Below, one piece after another: positions 37,893 to 48,012 of a DNA stretch of 64,000 nucleotides. Where the stretch lies: the NCBI GenBank assembly GCA_036924255.1, contig JAUPFN010000004.1:16444114-16508113 (forward strand), given 5' to 3'. The stretch comes from Apodemia mormo. Taxonomy: Eukaryota; Arthropoda; Insecta; Lepidoptera; Riodinidae. The position numbers were made by a program, and so were the translations under genes. Position 1 is the first letter of the stretch. Every line of letters begins with the position of its first letter. Under the pieces are notes generated by a model that was not told where the DNA came from, made no database searches, and worked only from the letters and a program-made list of their open reading frames with translations.

Positions 37893-38090
37893 CTAGCGAT
37901 CTGTCCGCGATTTCACCCGCGTAGCTTTTGTTCCCGTGAAAATATCGGAAAGGTTTATATACTAAAAGCTTCCTCAAGAATCAATCTATTGATTAAAAAA
38001 ACCGCATCAAAATCCGTTGCGTAGTTTTAAAGATTTAAGCGTACATAGGGACAGACAGGGAAAGCGACTTTATTTTATACCTTGTAGTGA
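37893..38090 (-). mobile_element. Helitron-like element
   Basis: 3' border ACTAG at 37892-37896, preceded on the minus strand by GCGGGTGAAATCGCGGACAG, typical of Helitron subterminal sequence. The 5' side (near AAAGCGACTTTATTTTATAC) has no clear TC border. Confidence 0.55.
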
Positions 38091-38103
38091 TTCAGCGTTA
38101 GTT

Positions 38104-38170
38104 TTCGGAAACCAAGAAGATAAAAAAGAAATATAAATCATATTTCTTTTTTATTTTCTTGGTTTCCGAA
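38104..38170. repeat. Hairpin with 31-bp arms
   Basis: Arms TTCGGAAACCAAGAAGATAA... (38104-38134) and their complement ending CTTGGTTTCCGAA (38140-38170) differ at one position; the loop is 5 bases. Confidence 0.75.
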
Positions 38171-38204
38171 TTAGATACTTAGAAAAATATTTTTTTAACT
38201 GCAA

Positions 38205-38325
38205 TTTTTAGAATGGAGCAACTGCTGCTGCAATCGACTTCCCATTTCCAATATCTCCGGAACCCAGCATCAGATCTTCACCAGATTAAAATGGGAACAG
38301 GGAGTATAATCTCTAAAACAAAAAC
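38205..38325 (-). repeat. Rpt-C fragment
   Basis: CAACTGCTGCTGCAATCGAC to CAGCATCAGATCTTCACCAGATTAAAATGGGA is the reverse of the block at 41908-41985 (ATTTTAATTTGGTGAAGATCTGATGCAG...). Confidence 0.5.
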
Positions 38326-38626
38326 AGAATTTTCAAAATCTGTTCATAATTTTTTACTTTTATTATTTTCATTATTAAAATATTTCACTGACTTTTATAC
38401 AGGAATTTAGTTATCATAACTGCAAGAATGTTAACTATCTAATTTGCTTCAAGTTACGTCTTACATTTAAGGTAATTATTTGATGTTCTAGTTAAAGGAA
38501 ACTTTACTTTGTCTAAATGTTAGAGATGTTTGAGATTATTAACATTTTCCTGGTAAAATTTGACTTGTATATTTGAATAATAAGATATAATTTTGTGCAT
38601 CAGCTATGCAATCCTGTACATATATA

Positions 38627-38838
38627 CTACCCGATATGCACACAAAATTTCATGAGAATCGGTCAAGCCGTTTCGGAGGAGTTTAACTACAAACACCGCG
38701 ATACGAGAATTTTATATATTAGATGTGTTCGACAGCAAACGTAATAAAAATCTACTCTTGTTTACTCATGGTATAGGGGATAGCCTATTTGGCTCAGGTC
38801 ATGAGGTATCGGGTTCGATCCCCGGGCCGGGCAAAAGT
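38627..38838 (+). repeat. Duplicated 212-bp segment, copy 1
   Basis: Matches 41129-41340 at a constant offset of 2502 bp with no gaps and two substitutions seen by eye. It holds the 5' part of a Helitron-like family B element (minus strand, border at 38722-38723), 40 bp of flank and the tRNA-like head of SINE-3 (B box GGTTCGATCCC). The copy stops at GCAAAAGT, where (TA)n begins. Confidence 0.85.
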
Positions 38839-39265
38839 ATATATATATATATATATATATATATTAGGCTGTATCAAAAAAATCGACTATTTTTTTTTTT
38901 GAAAAATATAATGAAAATCTTGTTCAGAATACCGAAAAAATACGCCAGTATAACGGACAGCTCTTAATTTTAATATTAAGATGTCCCGCTTCACGATTTT
39001 CCATTTCCCGTTTAAATAACATGGGAAAATCAGATTCTTCAAGTTTGGAATTTTGTAGCTCTGCAACGAATTATCAAAATGGGTAAACCATGACATATTC
39101 TTATAGGAAATTTAATGATCTACAAAAAAGGTCTCTTACAAAATTTTGATTAATGTACTCCTTCAAAAGTTATTCAAGGTCAAAGTTGAACCATTGTAAA
39201 TTGTAAGAAATTTTCACTTTTTTGGAGCATTTATCATACTTATTACAATATTTTGTCATAAATAA
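38838..39265 (+). mobile_element. (TA)n plus TTAGGCTGTATC element
   Basis: A short (TA)n tract (38838-38864) leads into ATTAGGCTGTATC, seven A, TCGACTA and an AT-rich body. The first 38 bp or so are shared with 31160-31199. The right boundary is not clear and there is no obvious TIR. Confidence 0.4.
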
Positions 39266-39314
39266 GCTTTTTTAAAACTTTTTGGAGTTCCACAAATTTT
39301 TTTCTGTTTATTGA

Positions 39315-39432
39315 TACCCGGAAATACAAACATTTATGCTCATCACACAAATACTTGTGCCCGTCCGGGATCGAACCCGAGCCCCGTCGATTGCGGAGTC
39401 AGGGTCGCTAACCACTCGACCAACGGGGCGGT
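39315..39432 (-). mobile_element. SINE-2 head, 3'-truncated
   Basis: ACCCGGAAATACAAACATTTATG, CTCATCACACAAATACTTG, B box GGGATCGAACCCGAG and head GGTCGCTAACCACTCGACCAACGGGGCGG. The body 3' to the TTTGGGTG block is missing. Confidence 0.8.
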
Positions 39433-39439
39433 TAACGGA

Positions 39440-39773
39440 GACTTACGAGGTACACAGAGTAAACTAAACATTTATAGACTTTCCAGTTCCCCGCGATTCA
39501 ACGATTTGTAAGTTGGCGAAATGAGTGGTGAATTTTACCGATATGATAACGATTATCGACTAGTTCTGGCGATAGCTGAGAGCAACGTCTTTACGTGCTC
39601 ATCCGAGGCATGCGAGTGGTAACGCATCACCTGCCAGACACCGAAATACTACTGAGATGTTGCGTTTTCCAGAAAAAATTGAAAAACCTCAATAACACAT
39701 TTTGCCCCGACCCGGGATTCGAACCCAGGGCCTTATGTCCTAAGCCGAATAGGCTATCCCCTAGAACACGAGG
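39440..39773 (-). mobile_element. SINE-3 copy (tRNA-derived)
   Basis: Minus-strand head GCCTCGTGTTCTAGGGGATAG, perfect B box GGTTCGAATCC and CGGGTCGGGGCAAAA; then ATTGAGGTTTTTC, a body with CTCGGATGAGCACGTAAAG and the TTACCACTC type block, and AATCGTTATCA. It abuts a SINE-2 head in the same orientation. Copies: 41266, 46081 and the duplicated head at 38764. Confidence 0.75.
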
Positions 39774-39787
39774 GATTCAAATTTAAA

Positions 39788-39789
<2 letters not shown>

Positions 39790-39847
<58 letters not shown>

Positions 39848-39999
39848 ATTGTTCGTTAGTCTCGCTAAAACTCGAGAACGGCTGAACTAATTTGGCTAAT
39901 TTTGGTTTTGAATTAATTGTTGAAGTCCAGGGGAGGTTTAAAAGGTGAAAAAAATTAGAGTAGTTAAAAAGGCAGAACAACGTTTGCCGGGTCAGCTAG
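39790..39999 (+). mobile_element. (TA)n plus Helitron-like family A
   Basis: 56-bp (TA)n followed by TCAATTGTTCGTTAGTCTCG, CTCGAGAACGGCTGAACT and AGAACAACGTTTGCCGGGTC, ending in CTAG (39996-39999) then T. Same organisation as 18301-18625. Confidence 0.65.
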
Positions 40000-40252
40000 T
40001 CGTAAATAACTTTCAGTAACAAGAAAATTATGTTAGGCTACGTCCGCACATACAGGCGGCTTGCTTAGCGTTTAGTGCCTCAAGCCTCGCGACAAAAAAA
40101 AAGCTAACACGTTTATTTACTTCGATAGGTCGCTAAGCATTTAACAATTAACATATTAAATTTCGTACTATTTTTTTTAAAAATTAACAATTGTTATCTA
40201 TATTATCAAATACTGTTAAAAGTTATTTTTATGTAACACTACATACATACAT

Positions 40253-40610
40253 ATCTTCACGCCAGATCCCTTACGGGGTAGGCAGAGAGACCCGAGTGCC
40301 ATACATCACGATCCTTGCAGGCTTGTCTCGCTTCCTCCACATTCATCACTCTTTTCATACACACACGCCGGTTACGAAGACTCTTGACACTACCTTCGGA
40401 CAGTACTCGATCAATCTGATCGTGGTATGTCAGTCTTGGTCTTCCCCGGTACCTACATCCTTCCACATTCGCATTGTATATCTGTTTTGTTAACCTTTCA
40501 TCTACCATTCTTTCTAAATGTCCGAACCAACGGAGCATGCCCTTTCTCATCTTTACACCGACACTTTCTTTCAAACCTAACCTCTTTCGAACTCTGGGGT
40601 CCTAACGTCC
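40253..40610 (-). pseudogene. RTE-like LINE C-terminus and 3' end
   Basis: The minus-strand frame 40574-40257 encodes ...M-R-K-G-M-L-R-W-F-G-H-L-E-R-M, then R-L-T-K-Q-I-Y, G-R-P-R and ...N-R-R-V-C-M-K-R-V-M-N-V-E-E-A-R-Q-A-C-K-D, the C-terminal region of many arthropod RTE-like LINE proteins. RT and endonuclease domains are absent (5' truncation near 40610). The 3' end, on minus, is TACCCCGTAAGGGATCTGGCG then TGAAGATATGTATGTATGTA, a short tetranucleotide tail. The same 3' end is found in SINE-1. Fragments: 23047-23350, 50562-50602, 59408-59590. Confidence 0.75.
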
Positions 40611-40924
40611 CCGCAGTTAGAAAATTAAATAACTCTGATTTTGTAGTCCTGAGATAAACGCGATTTAGTATTTTTTTTCAGTTAGTGTACATTTGTTAAA
40701 AAATGTGAGACAATTTTACTGTAGATAATTTTATTTTTTGTGGACTTGATTATCTTTAACAAAGTGAACTCTATCTTTTACTATAACTAAATAACACATT
40801 TAAAATCGAGTCAATATCGCACAAATTCGGACTTATTTAATTTTCCCACTACGGGGACGATAAGCTCTAATAATAGATCTAAAAATCACGTAATTATAAG
40901 CCTGTGTTGTAACTTTATATGAAA

Positions 40925-41225
40925 CTAACTGACCCGACAAACGTTGTTTTGCCATATAAATTATTGAATTAAAAAATAGGGGTTGATCGTAGAGGGTTGA
41001 AAATTTAGGGTTGTATGTAATTTTTAATGCCGTATCATAAAAAAAAATCTAAATAATAAAAATTTAGGGATTACCCTTAACATTAACAAAATTTAGGGGG
41101 ATGAAAAATAGATGTGCGATTCTCAGACCTACCCGACATGCACACAAAATTTCATGAGAATCGGTCAAGCCGTTTCGAAGGAGTTTAACTACAAACACCG
41201 CGATACGAGAATTTTATATATTAGA
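40925..41225 (-). mobile_element. Helitron-like family B, full length
   Basis: Minus-strand start A|TCTAATATATAAAATTCTCG, then CGGTGTTTGTAGTTAAACTCC, CGATTCTCATGAAATTTTG and the 3' end GGCAAAACAACGTTTGTCGG, GTCAGTTAG|T (CTAG mutated to TTAG). 301 bp, non-coding. A related copy is at 60328-60632. Confidence 0.7.
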
Positions 41226-41340
41226 TGTGTTCGACAGCAAACGTAATAAAAATCTACTCTTGTTTACTCATGGTATAGGGGATAGCCTATTTGGCTCAGG
41301 TCATGAGGTATCGGGTTCGATCCCCGGGCCGGGCAAAAGT
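41129..41340 (+). repeat. Duplicated 212-bp segment, copy 2
   Basis: Partner of 38627-38838. Here both sides continue naturally: leftward into the full family B Helitron, rightward into a complete SINE-3. This locus is therefore the likely source and 38627 the derived copy. Confidence 0.85.
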
Positions 41341-41608
41341 GTTATTGAGGTTTTCTTGAAAGTCCAAAAACTCAGTAGCAGCTCGGCTTTTGGTGAATGA
41401 GGATGTATTACCACTCCCGTGCCTCGGATGAGTACGTAAGGCCGTCGTTATTAAGAGAAATAGTCGATAATCGTTATCAGGTCGGTAAAATGTGACCGCT
41501 TCACCACGCATGTCATTAACCAACAAACTGGTGAATCGTGGTGAACTGGAAACTTATAGATTTACTCTGCCTATACCAGAAGAGAACCGGGCGCGATAAT
41601 ACTTCTCT
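41266..41608 (+). mobile_element. SINE-3 copy, full length
   Basis: Head CTCATGGTATAGGGGATAGC, B box GGTTCGATCCC, CCGGGCCGGGCAAAAG, then TTATTGAGGTTTTC, AACTCAGTAGCAGCTCGG, CCCGTGCCTCGGATGAGTACGTAAGG, AATCGTTATCAGGTCGGTAAAATG and ACTGGTGAATCGTGGTGAA, to CGGGCGCGATAATACTTC. Confidence 0.75.
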
Positions 41609-41786
41609 TGTTTATGATACAACTCCTATATAGACGTCTCAATAAATACAACTGATAAATGTATGCAGTAGACCGGCTTCATGATGAGTATTAAAAAAAC
41701 TATAAGTGGTAAAGATTGTATCGCTTACACATTTTGGCCATATTGCACTACAGAACATGGATATTTTTCACGAAGTCGAAAGAGTT

Positions 41787-42196
41787 AAAATTACTTTTCA
41801 ACTGACTTACCAGAAATAGGAGTATTTTTTTAATGTTAGTTACCCAAGAACCCGTTCATTTATGAACCGATTTTAGAAATTCTTTTAATGTTTGGATATA
41901 CCCTATACTTCCCGTGTAGTATCATTTTAATTTGGTGAAGATCTGATGCAGGGTTCTGTATAAATGGGAAATTAGTTGCTGCCATAAAGTTTTAGGTATA
42001 GGTGGAGCTAGCACTCGTATTAATCACTTGAAACAAATGCGTACGCTATATCTCATTCTATGAGGTTTCGCCATCTCTTTTTATACGGCTGTATTAGAAA
42101 GAGACCTCAGAAGACAGCAGTATTTAAAATTGTGTTTCAAGTCGGTATTAGAAGTGCTGCCTCCAGATATAATACAGCTTCGTGGTTGCTGCACAT
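41787..42196 (+). repeat. Rpt-C, longest copy
   Basis: Starts TTACTTTTCAACTGACTTACCAG, continues AACCCGTTCATTTATGAACCGATTT, ACTTCCCGTGTAGTATC, GGTGAAGATCTGATGCAGGG, GGTGGAGCTAGCACTCG, CATCTCTTTTTATACGGCTG and TGCTGCCTCCAGATATAATACAGC. No open frame across it. Confidence 0.6.
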
Positions 42197-42214
42197 TTAC
42201 TGCGTTAAAAATTA

Positions 42215-42520
42215 TCCTATCCACAGACCACACAAATAATCCACAGAACATATAAATACTAATAGACATGGTGTTGGGCGCAAAATACGTAGCCACTTAT
42301 ATGAGCACAAATGTATGTAAATGTCAAACGCTTATAGATAGATATACCATCAAAAAATAAAAATATGCCGTATTGTGCTATTTTAAAAGGCTTAAGGAAT
42401 ACTTCTGGAGTGCTTTAATTTCATCAGTAAGTATGATAACACTGAATTTCTCTGTGTAAATGCAACCGACGTTAACAACCTAAGAAAGTGCCTGAAAAAG
42501 CGTATTCAGATCCCACCCAA
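42215..42520 (+). repeat. Rpt-B copy 1
   Basis: CACAGACCACACAAATAATC, TAATAGACATGGTGTTGGGCG, TTATATGAGCACAAATG, AATGTCAAACGCTTATAG, CTGGAGTGCTTTAATTTCATC and AAGCGTATTCAGAT. Other copies: 48013-48335 and 58684-58965. It directly follows Rpt-C here. Confidence 0.65.
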
Positions 42521-42524
42521 TAAA

Positions 42525-43510
42525 AGAACCAAAGTATTTATTATAATAAGATATTTTATAAACGTGAAATCTTAGCTAGAAAATTATACTTACGAAGACA
42601 AACGCACTACAATAATCTACCCTTCATAAAATTATAAATATTTTAAATGAAGTAGAAGTAGTTAGCCTTAGCACTTGATTTGTTTTTCATAAACAAATTC
42701 ATTAATGTTGGTTGCATCAATTCATATCTGCGGCTCCATAATACTATTAATTAGCGAATTATCTGAAATATTTTTAATATTCTGTTTGTAACAAGAATTT
42801 GCAATTGACCGAAATGCATAAGCTCGTTGCATTGCTCGTTGCATGATTCGAAATTCCCTTTACAGATTTATCCACTCCACTGAATTATGCGAAATTCCAA
42901 ATGCTTGCTGGATTAAATAAAATATTAGACTAGCATAAATGTACAAGAAATTTTCAGTGGATACTTTCAAAATAAAATAAATGTAAAAGAACATAAATCA
43001 AGAAGATAGTCTTCCGACGTCTGTATAACAACCCTTATATTTTCCCTTTCCTATAATCCTATAATCCTTAAAATTATGTAAAGCTAGACAGACACCTTAA
43101 AATATATTTTACATCCTCGGGGCAAGAGGAGGTAACACCCCAACAGCGGGGTCAAGGTAAGAGATAACATTATCAATATTGATAAATATTTCAACACATT
43201 TTGCCCCACCTAAGATCCGATTCCAGTATCTCATAACTGAAACTTCTCAGGCTTACCACTAGAACAATGGCGCAGGGGAATAATGTTGTTATGTGTCGAC
43301 TTAAATAAAATATTCATCTCGAACTTGTTTGTAGTCTCAGTCACATATTTTCAGTAGTGATCTCGTTAACCGCGTCGATTTTGAAATTCTTAAACTCCTC
43401 CTACCCAAAGTTATAGTTAGGCCCGTGCGGCCACACACATTACTTAGATTTACTTGGTTGGGTAGATAACAGCTTATGTTACTCAGTGATAATGTAGCAT
43501 TATGTTGGTG
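42525..43510. other. Unassigned stretch
   Basis: A G/C-rich patch near 43115-43160 (CCTCGGGGCAAGAGG) and CATTTTGCCCCACCTAAGATCCG near 43197 recall the post-B-box part of SINE-3 in reverse, but are too short to call. No gene. Confidence 0.35.
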
Positions 43511-43514
43511 AAAG

Positions 43515-43815
43515 TCAGTACGTCTACCCAAAGATATCCTAGCCTAAAAATTTGATACAAAGGACTAAAACTTTTTGATTTTTACGAACAAAATATTTTT
43601 TTCTCATAACGATTTACGCCTTTTTGCATAAAATAATTCTTTTAACGCAAGAGTGAGTAGTAAGTGGTAAATAACCACAAGGTGGATTATCTTATGCAAA
43701 AAAGCGTAAGTCGTTATGAGAAAAACTATTTTGTTCGTAAAAATCAAAAAGTTTTAGTACCCTAAATGATTTTCTTTTTCGGGTGGATATCTTTGGTAAG
43801 ACTTACTGAACGCTG
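43515..43815. mobile_element. Palindromic element, arms about 130 bp
   Basis: Left arm (GTACGTCTACCCAAAGATAT, ACTAAAACTTTTTGATTTTT, TCATAACGATTTACGCCTTT) is repeated inverted on the right (AAAAGCGTAAGTCGTTATGA, AAAAATCAAAAAGTTTTAGT, GATATCTTTGGTAAGACTTA). The centre lies near 43650-43690. Non-coding fold-back MITE. Confidence 0.75.
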
Positions 43816-43949
43816 TGTTCAAATATGTTCACCTATTTGGGAAAGCACATATATATATACGGATTATCACGAATGACACTTATCTTGTTTAATTTTAATT
43901 GTAAAATATTTTATTGATTCAGGCGTTACTTTGCGGAAATCCATTATTA

Positions 43950-44390
43950 AAAAAAAGAAACTCATTAAATTTGCTAGTATCCGCGAACTGTTCTATGTAT
44001 CCTCTGCGATGGTACCGAAATGAAAGGCGTCAGTTTAAGAAATGGATAAGACTCACACAGGATTACTTACACTCGCGTAGAGTGAGGTAGTGTTCGTTTC
44101 TCCTGAAGATGCTTCAGTTTCGAAGTGAAACGTGTGTTGAGTGCGTACATAAATTGTGTGCTTTTGTGATTGGTGTCGGAGTGGGACGTGGGTGTAAAAG
44201 TGTGGTGGACGTGGGTGCCGCTAGGGTCTTCTTTTTGTCCGGACCATCGATGAGTCTTATCCATTTATTACCGACATCCGATCCCAACACCGATAAACCG
44301 ACGTCTTTCATTTCGGTACCATCGCGGAGGATACATAGAACAGTTCGCGGATAATAGCAAATTGAATTAGTTTCATCTTTTTAATTGTAA
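43950..44390. mobile_element. Fold-back element with CTGAAGA...GAAAC core
   Basis: Arms at about 43950-44053 and 44249-44390 share GTATCCGCGAACTGTTCTAT, GTATCCTC(T/C)GCGATGGTACC, GAAATGAAA(G)GCGTC and AAATGGATAAGACTCA in opposite directions. The 195-bp centre is GC-richer and holds CCTGAAGATGCTTCAG...CGAAGTGAAACG, a motif reminiscent of the terminal regions of Penelope-like elements. A fragment of the arm occurs at 23163-23240. Confidence 0.65.
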
Positions 44391-44414
44391 AAGACTATTT
44401 AAATAAAAGATTTT

Positions 44415-44487
44415 CTCAAAATCATTATAGCTGTTTCGGAAAACCGATTACACAACTACACAAACATTGCTCGTTTAAAGTATAGGA
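44415..44487 (-). mobile_element. Helitron-like 5' fragment joined to the next element
   Basis: Minus-strand start TCCTATACTTTAAACGAGC, identical to the 5' start of 44488-44682. Its first base follows directly on the CTAG of that element, with no host base between. The 3' part is lost towards the fold-back element. Confidence 0.55.
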
Positions 44488-44682
44488 CTAGCTGGGTGAA
44501 CGAGCTTCGCTCGGATGATTTGTTTTACGCGTGAAAACGGATTATCAGAGACGATACTTACCTAGATCAATTTTATTAGTAAAATACTAAAACACATGTC
44601 AATATCTGTGAGTCGTTTTGAAAAACCAATGAGATAGAAATATATAATATATTAACAAGAATTTCTCGTTTAAAGTATAGGA
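44488..44682 (-). mobile_element. Helitron-like element, 195 bp
   Basis: 5' border A|TCCTATACTTTAAACGAG at 44682 and 3' end CATCCGAGCGAAGCTCGTTC, ACCCAGCTAG. The palindrome CGAGCGAAGCTCG, a 5-bp stem with a 3-base loop, lies 10 bases before CTAG, as in the Helitron terminal hairpin. Non-coding. Confidence 0.75.
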
Positions 44683-44879
44683 TTATATAATACTCAATTT
44701 CACATATCAACACATTAAAGTCCCCAAATTCATCGAAAACCATTTGGAACATAATGGGGCGATTAAAACGTTTTGTACAGCTACTGTGAACGTGTTAAAA
44801 CTAGTTATACTCGGGATTTCGACGTGTTTCCTTAGAAACAGCCCGGGCATTCGCCGTATAAATTGCTGAAAATAGACCA

Positions 44880-45850
44880 ATCACTCAAGCTTAGTTTAGG
44901 AATAGTACCGATATACAAAACGCGTTTCCTATTTTCCTACAAATAATAGGAGAGCTGATCAACAATTTTTGGTAAGTATTTCCGCATGCTATCGGGCTAA
45001 GATTGTAAATTGCCCTAATAACTCTTTTCTACAATACAAACATAGTATCTATTTCAGCAGAATTTCCCCAGATAAGAATTCCATATGACATAATGCTATT
45101 GGAGTAACTAAAGTATACTATTCTTGCTGTGTCGACATCAGTTAACTGTTTTATTTTTTTAACTGCGTAAGCTGCCGAACTAAGTCTATGTGCTAAATTA
45201 TTAATGTGCGGTCCCCATTGTAATTTCTTATATAATGTAATACCTAAAAACACAATGGAATCCACCAGATCCAGGTTGTTTCCATCCAGTTGTACGCTGC
45301 TATCTACAAGCTTTACATTAGGCAATGAAAATTTAACACAGTTTTGTTATCATTTTATAAAAGATTGTTCGTACAGAACTTTTAAAATTGCATTATTTAC
45401 TTCGTCATACTTACCATTTCAAGTGTCACCTGCAAACTGTACAATTCCAAGTTTATTCCCTACGTAGTAAGGCAAGTCATTTATGTATATCAGAAACAAA
45501 AATGGACCAAGTATGAAGCCCTGCGGGACACTCCATGAGTGTCCCGCAGGGCTTCATACAGCAGCACCATACCACCCATATCAACCCTCTGAATGGTTTC
45601 ATTTGAGTAAGAAATCAGAAAATCGAGAACTTTATTTCGAACTCCATAATGGTGTAACTTACTGATTAAAATGTTATGATCGACACAGTCAAATGCCTTA
45701 GACAAATCGCAGAACTCTCCAAGTGCATCCTGCGAATTCTCCCAGGCATCATAAACGTTTTCTGAGTAATTCGACACCAGCATCTATGGTTGAGCGACTC
45801 TTCGTAAAACCGAATTGTTTATTATGAAATAATCTTAATTTATCAAAATG
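44880..45850 (-). pseudogene. Jockey-like LINE reverse transcriptase, broken
   Basis: In three minus-strand pieces: K-Q-F-G-F-T-K-S-R-S-T near 45810 (RT finger region), C-D-L-S-K-A-F-D-C-V-D-H (RT motif A, with its catalytic Asp) near 45690, then P-Q-G-F-I-L-G-P and F-A-G-D where F-A-D-D is expected, and F-L-G-I-T-L...W-G-P-H-I and V-Y-F-S-Y...S-Y-G-I-L-I-W-G-N towards the C-terminus. Defects: the first Asp of the catalytic FADD box is Gly; a frameshift lies at the hairpin 45511-45559; a stop at about 45026-45028 replaces a likely Gln. The endonuclease domain is absent. The 5' break at about 45850 joins a Helitron-like 5' region (45890-46035). It cannot make an active enzyme. Confidence 0.8.
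45511..45559. repeat. Perfect 22-bp inverted repeat inside the RT remnant
   Basis: Left arm 45511-45532 and right arm 45538-45559 are exact complements with loop CCATG. The right arm is the native RT sequence upstream of motif P-Q-G; the left arm has replaced the expected codons. Confidence 0.9.
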
Positions 45851-45889
45851 TCTAAGCATTTGGTTTTTGGGTTTTGCATTTTGCATTTT

Positions 45890-46035
45890 GGGTTTATTTA
45901 AAAAGACGAAGCCTATGTTTGACCTTGGGGCTTTAACTACCTCTTTACAAAGTTTTATCAAAATCCGTTTAGCGGATTGATTGATGTTGATATAAAAGCG
46001 TAACAGACAGACTATCGCATTTATAATTATTGTAC
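45890..46035 (-). repeat. Helitron-like 5' region fragment
   Basis: CAAAGTTTTATCAAAATCCG, GTAACAGACAGAC and ATCGCATTTATAATTATTG follow the order seen in the Helitron at 35528-35747 (ATTTCATTCAAATCCG... CTTTCGCATTTATAATATT). Confidence 0.45.
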
Positions 46036-46080
46036 AATAAGGAATGATACGAGTAAATTATTTTTTTACATAAAATAGAC

Positions 46081-46431
46081 TGCCTCGTGGTCTAAGGGTT
46101 GGCCAGTTCGACTCAGATCATTATCCCCAGATCAGGCAAACGTGAGATTGAGGTTTTACGCGGTTATTCTCCAAAATCTAAAATCTTAGTAGCAGATCAG
46201 AGTCTAGCGGTTGGTCTGCACAATCCCGTGCCTCGGATGGGCACGTAAAGCCGCCGATCGCGGTTATTGCTAAAAACCGTTGATAATCGTAATTCTTTAC
46301 GCGGTGAAATGCGACGATGGAGATCTCTAATCATCTCGCCAACCGTCAAACTGGTGATTATGGTGAATCGAAAAGTCTGACGTTTGGTTTACTCTGCCCA
46401 GGCGGGATGATACTTTTTTCCCTCGCATAGA
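46081..46431 (+). mobile_element. SINE-3 copy, decayed head
   Basis: GCCTCGTGGTCTAAGGGTTGG starts a tRNA-like head whose B box is lost. The body is well matched: GAGATTGAGGTTTT... analogue, CAATCCCGTGCCTCGGATGG, GCACGTAAAGCCG, CGTTGATAATCGTAATTC and CAAACTGGTGATTATGGTGAATCG, to GGCGGGATGATAC. Confidence 0.7.
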
Positions 46432-46546
46432 TCAGAACTGTAAACAATGGAACAGGACTACCGATGACATTCTTTTCCTAAACAAATCGACGATATCTTT
46501 AGTATAATATAACAAGAATAATAATAATAACAGCCTTATCATTTTG

Positions 46547-46693
46547 GACTCAACAATGATTGGCCTGATAGTCCCACATCTACAGAGAACATCTACAGAG
46601 ACTCTCCCTACTATTCTGGATCAAGGGCCACATGCAAAGGAGGCAGTGTTAGGAACGGCACGTATTGTGAGGTTTCTTTCTCTGTCGCTCTGA
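46547..46693 (+). pseudogene. Transposable-element protein C-terminal remnant with poly(A) signal
   Basis: An open frame of at least 48 codons ends ...H-A-K-E-A-V-L-G-T-A-R-I-V-R-F-L-S-L-S-L and a TGA at 46691. The motif A-V-L-G-T-(A/C)-x-I-V-R-(K)-F-L is, to my recollection, the C-terminus of an insect LINE protein. AATAAA follows at 46813 and then an ATAATAATA tail, consistent with a retrotransposed 3' end. There is no start codon context or domain upstream. Confidence 0.45.
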
Positions 46694-46852
46694 CTACCGG
46701 TGGCTTAGCTGCAAGGTTATCGTTGGAGTCTATTTTTATATATTTATTTTCATAATATTGTATTTTTTTAATGTTATAACTATAAATGTATTGAAAATAA
46801 GAAAAAATGTAAATAAAGAGATAATAATACTATCGGTAGACAAATAACAAGA

Positions 46853-46880
46853 ATTGATCTAACTCCAAGCAAGTACATTA
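46853..46880 (-). repeat. SINE-2 fragment
   Basis: TTGATCTAACTCCAAGCAAGTA is the reverse of the SINE-2 3' block at 32200-32230. Confidence 0.4.
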
Positions 46881-46884
46881 TTTA

Positions 46885-47926
<1,042 letters not shown>

Positions 47927-48012
47927 GATTGCAAAAAGGATAGGACATATGATTTTTATCTATATATCTTTACTGAATTTTTTTGAACCAGGCTTCTAGT
48001 TTATCTGTCACT

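Noticed and set aside
44103..44135. Hammerhead ribozyme at CTGAAGA...GAAAC
   Set aside because: A 5-bp stem II is possible, but the sequences flanking the core do not pair to form stem I; only a 3-bp stem III could be drawn.
44067..44354. Overlapping open frames on both strands, 65-81 codons
   Set aside because: They lie across the fold-back element and mirror each other because the arms are inverted repeats.
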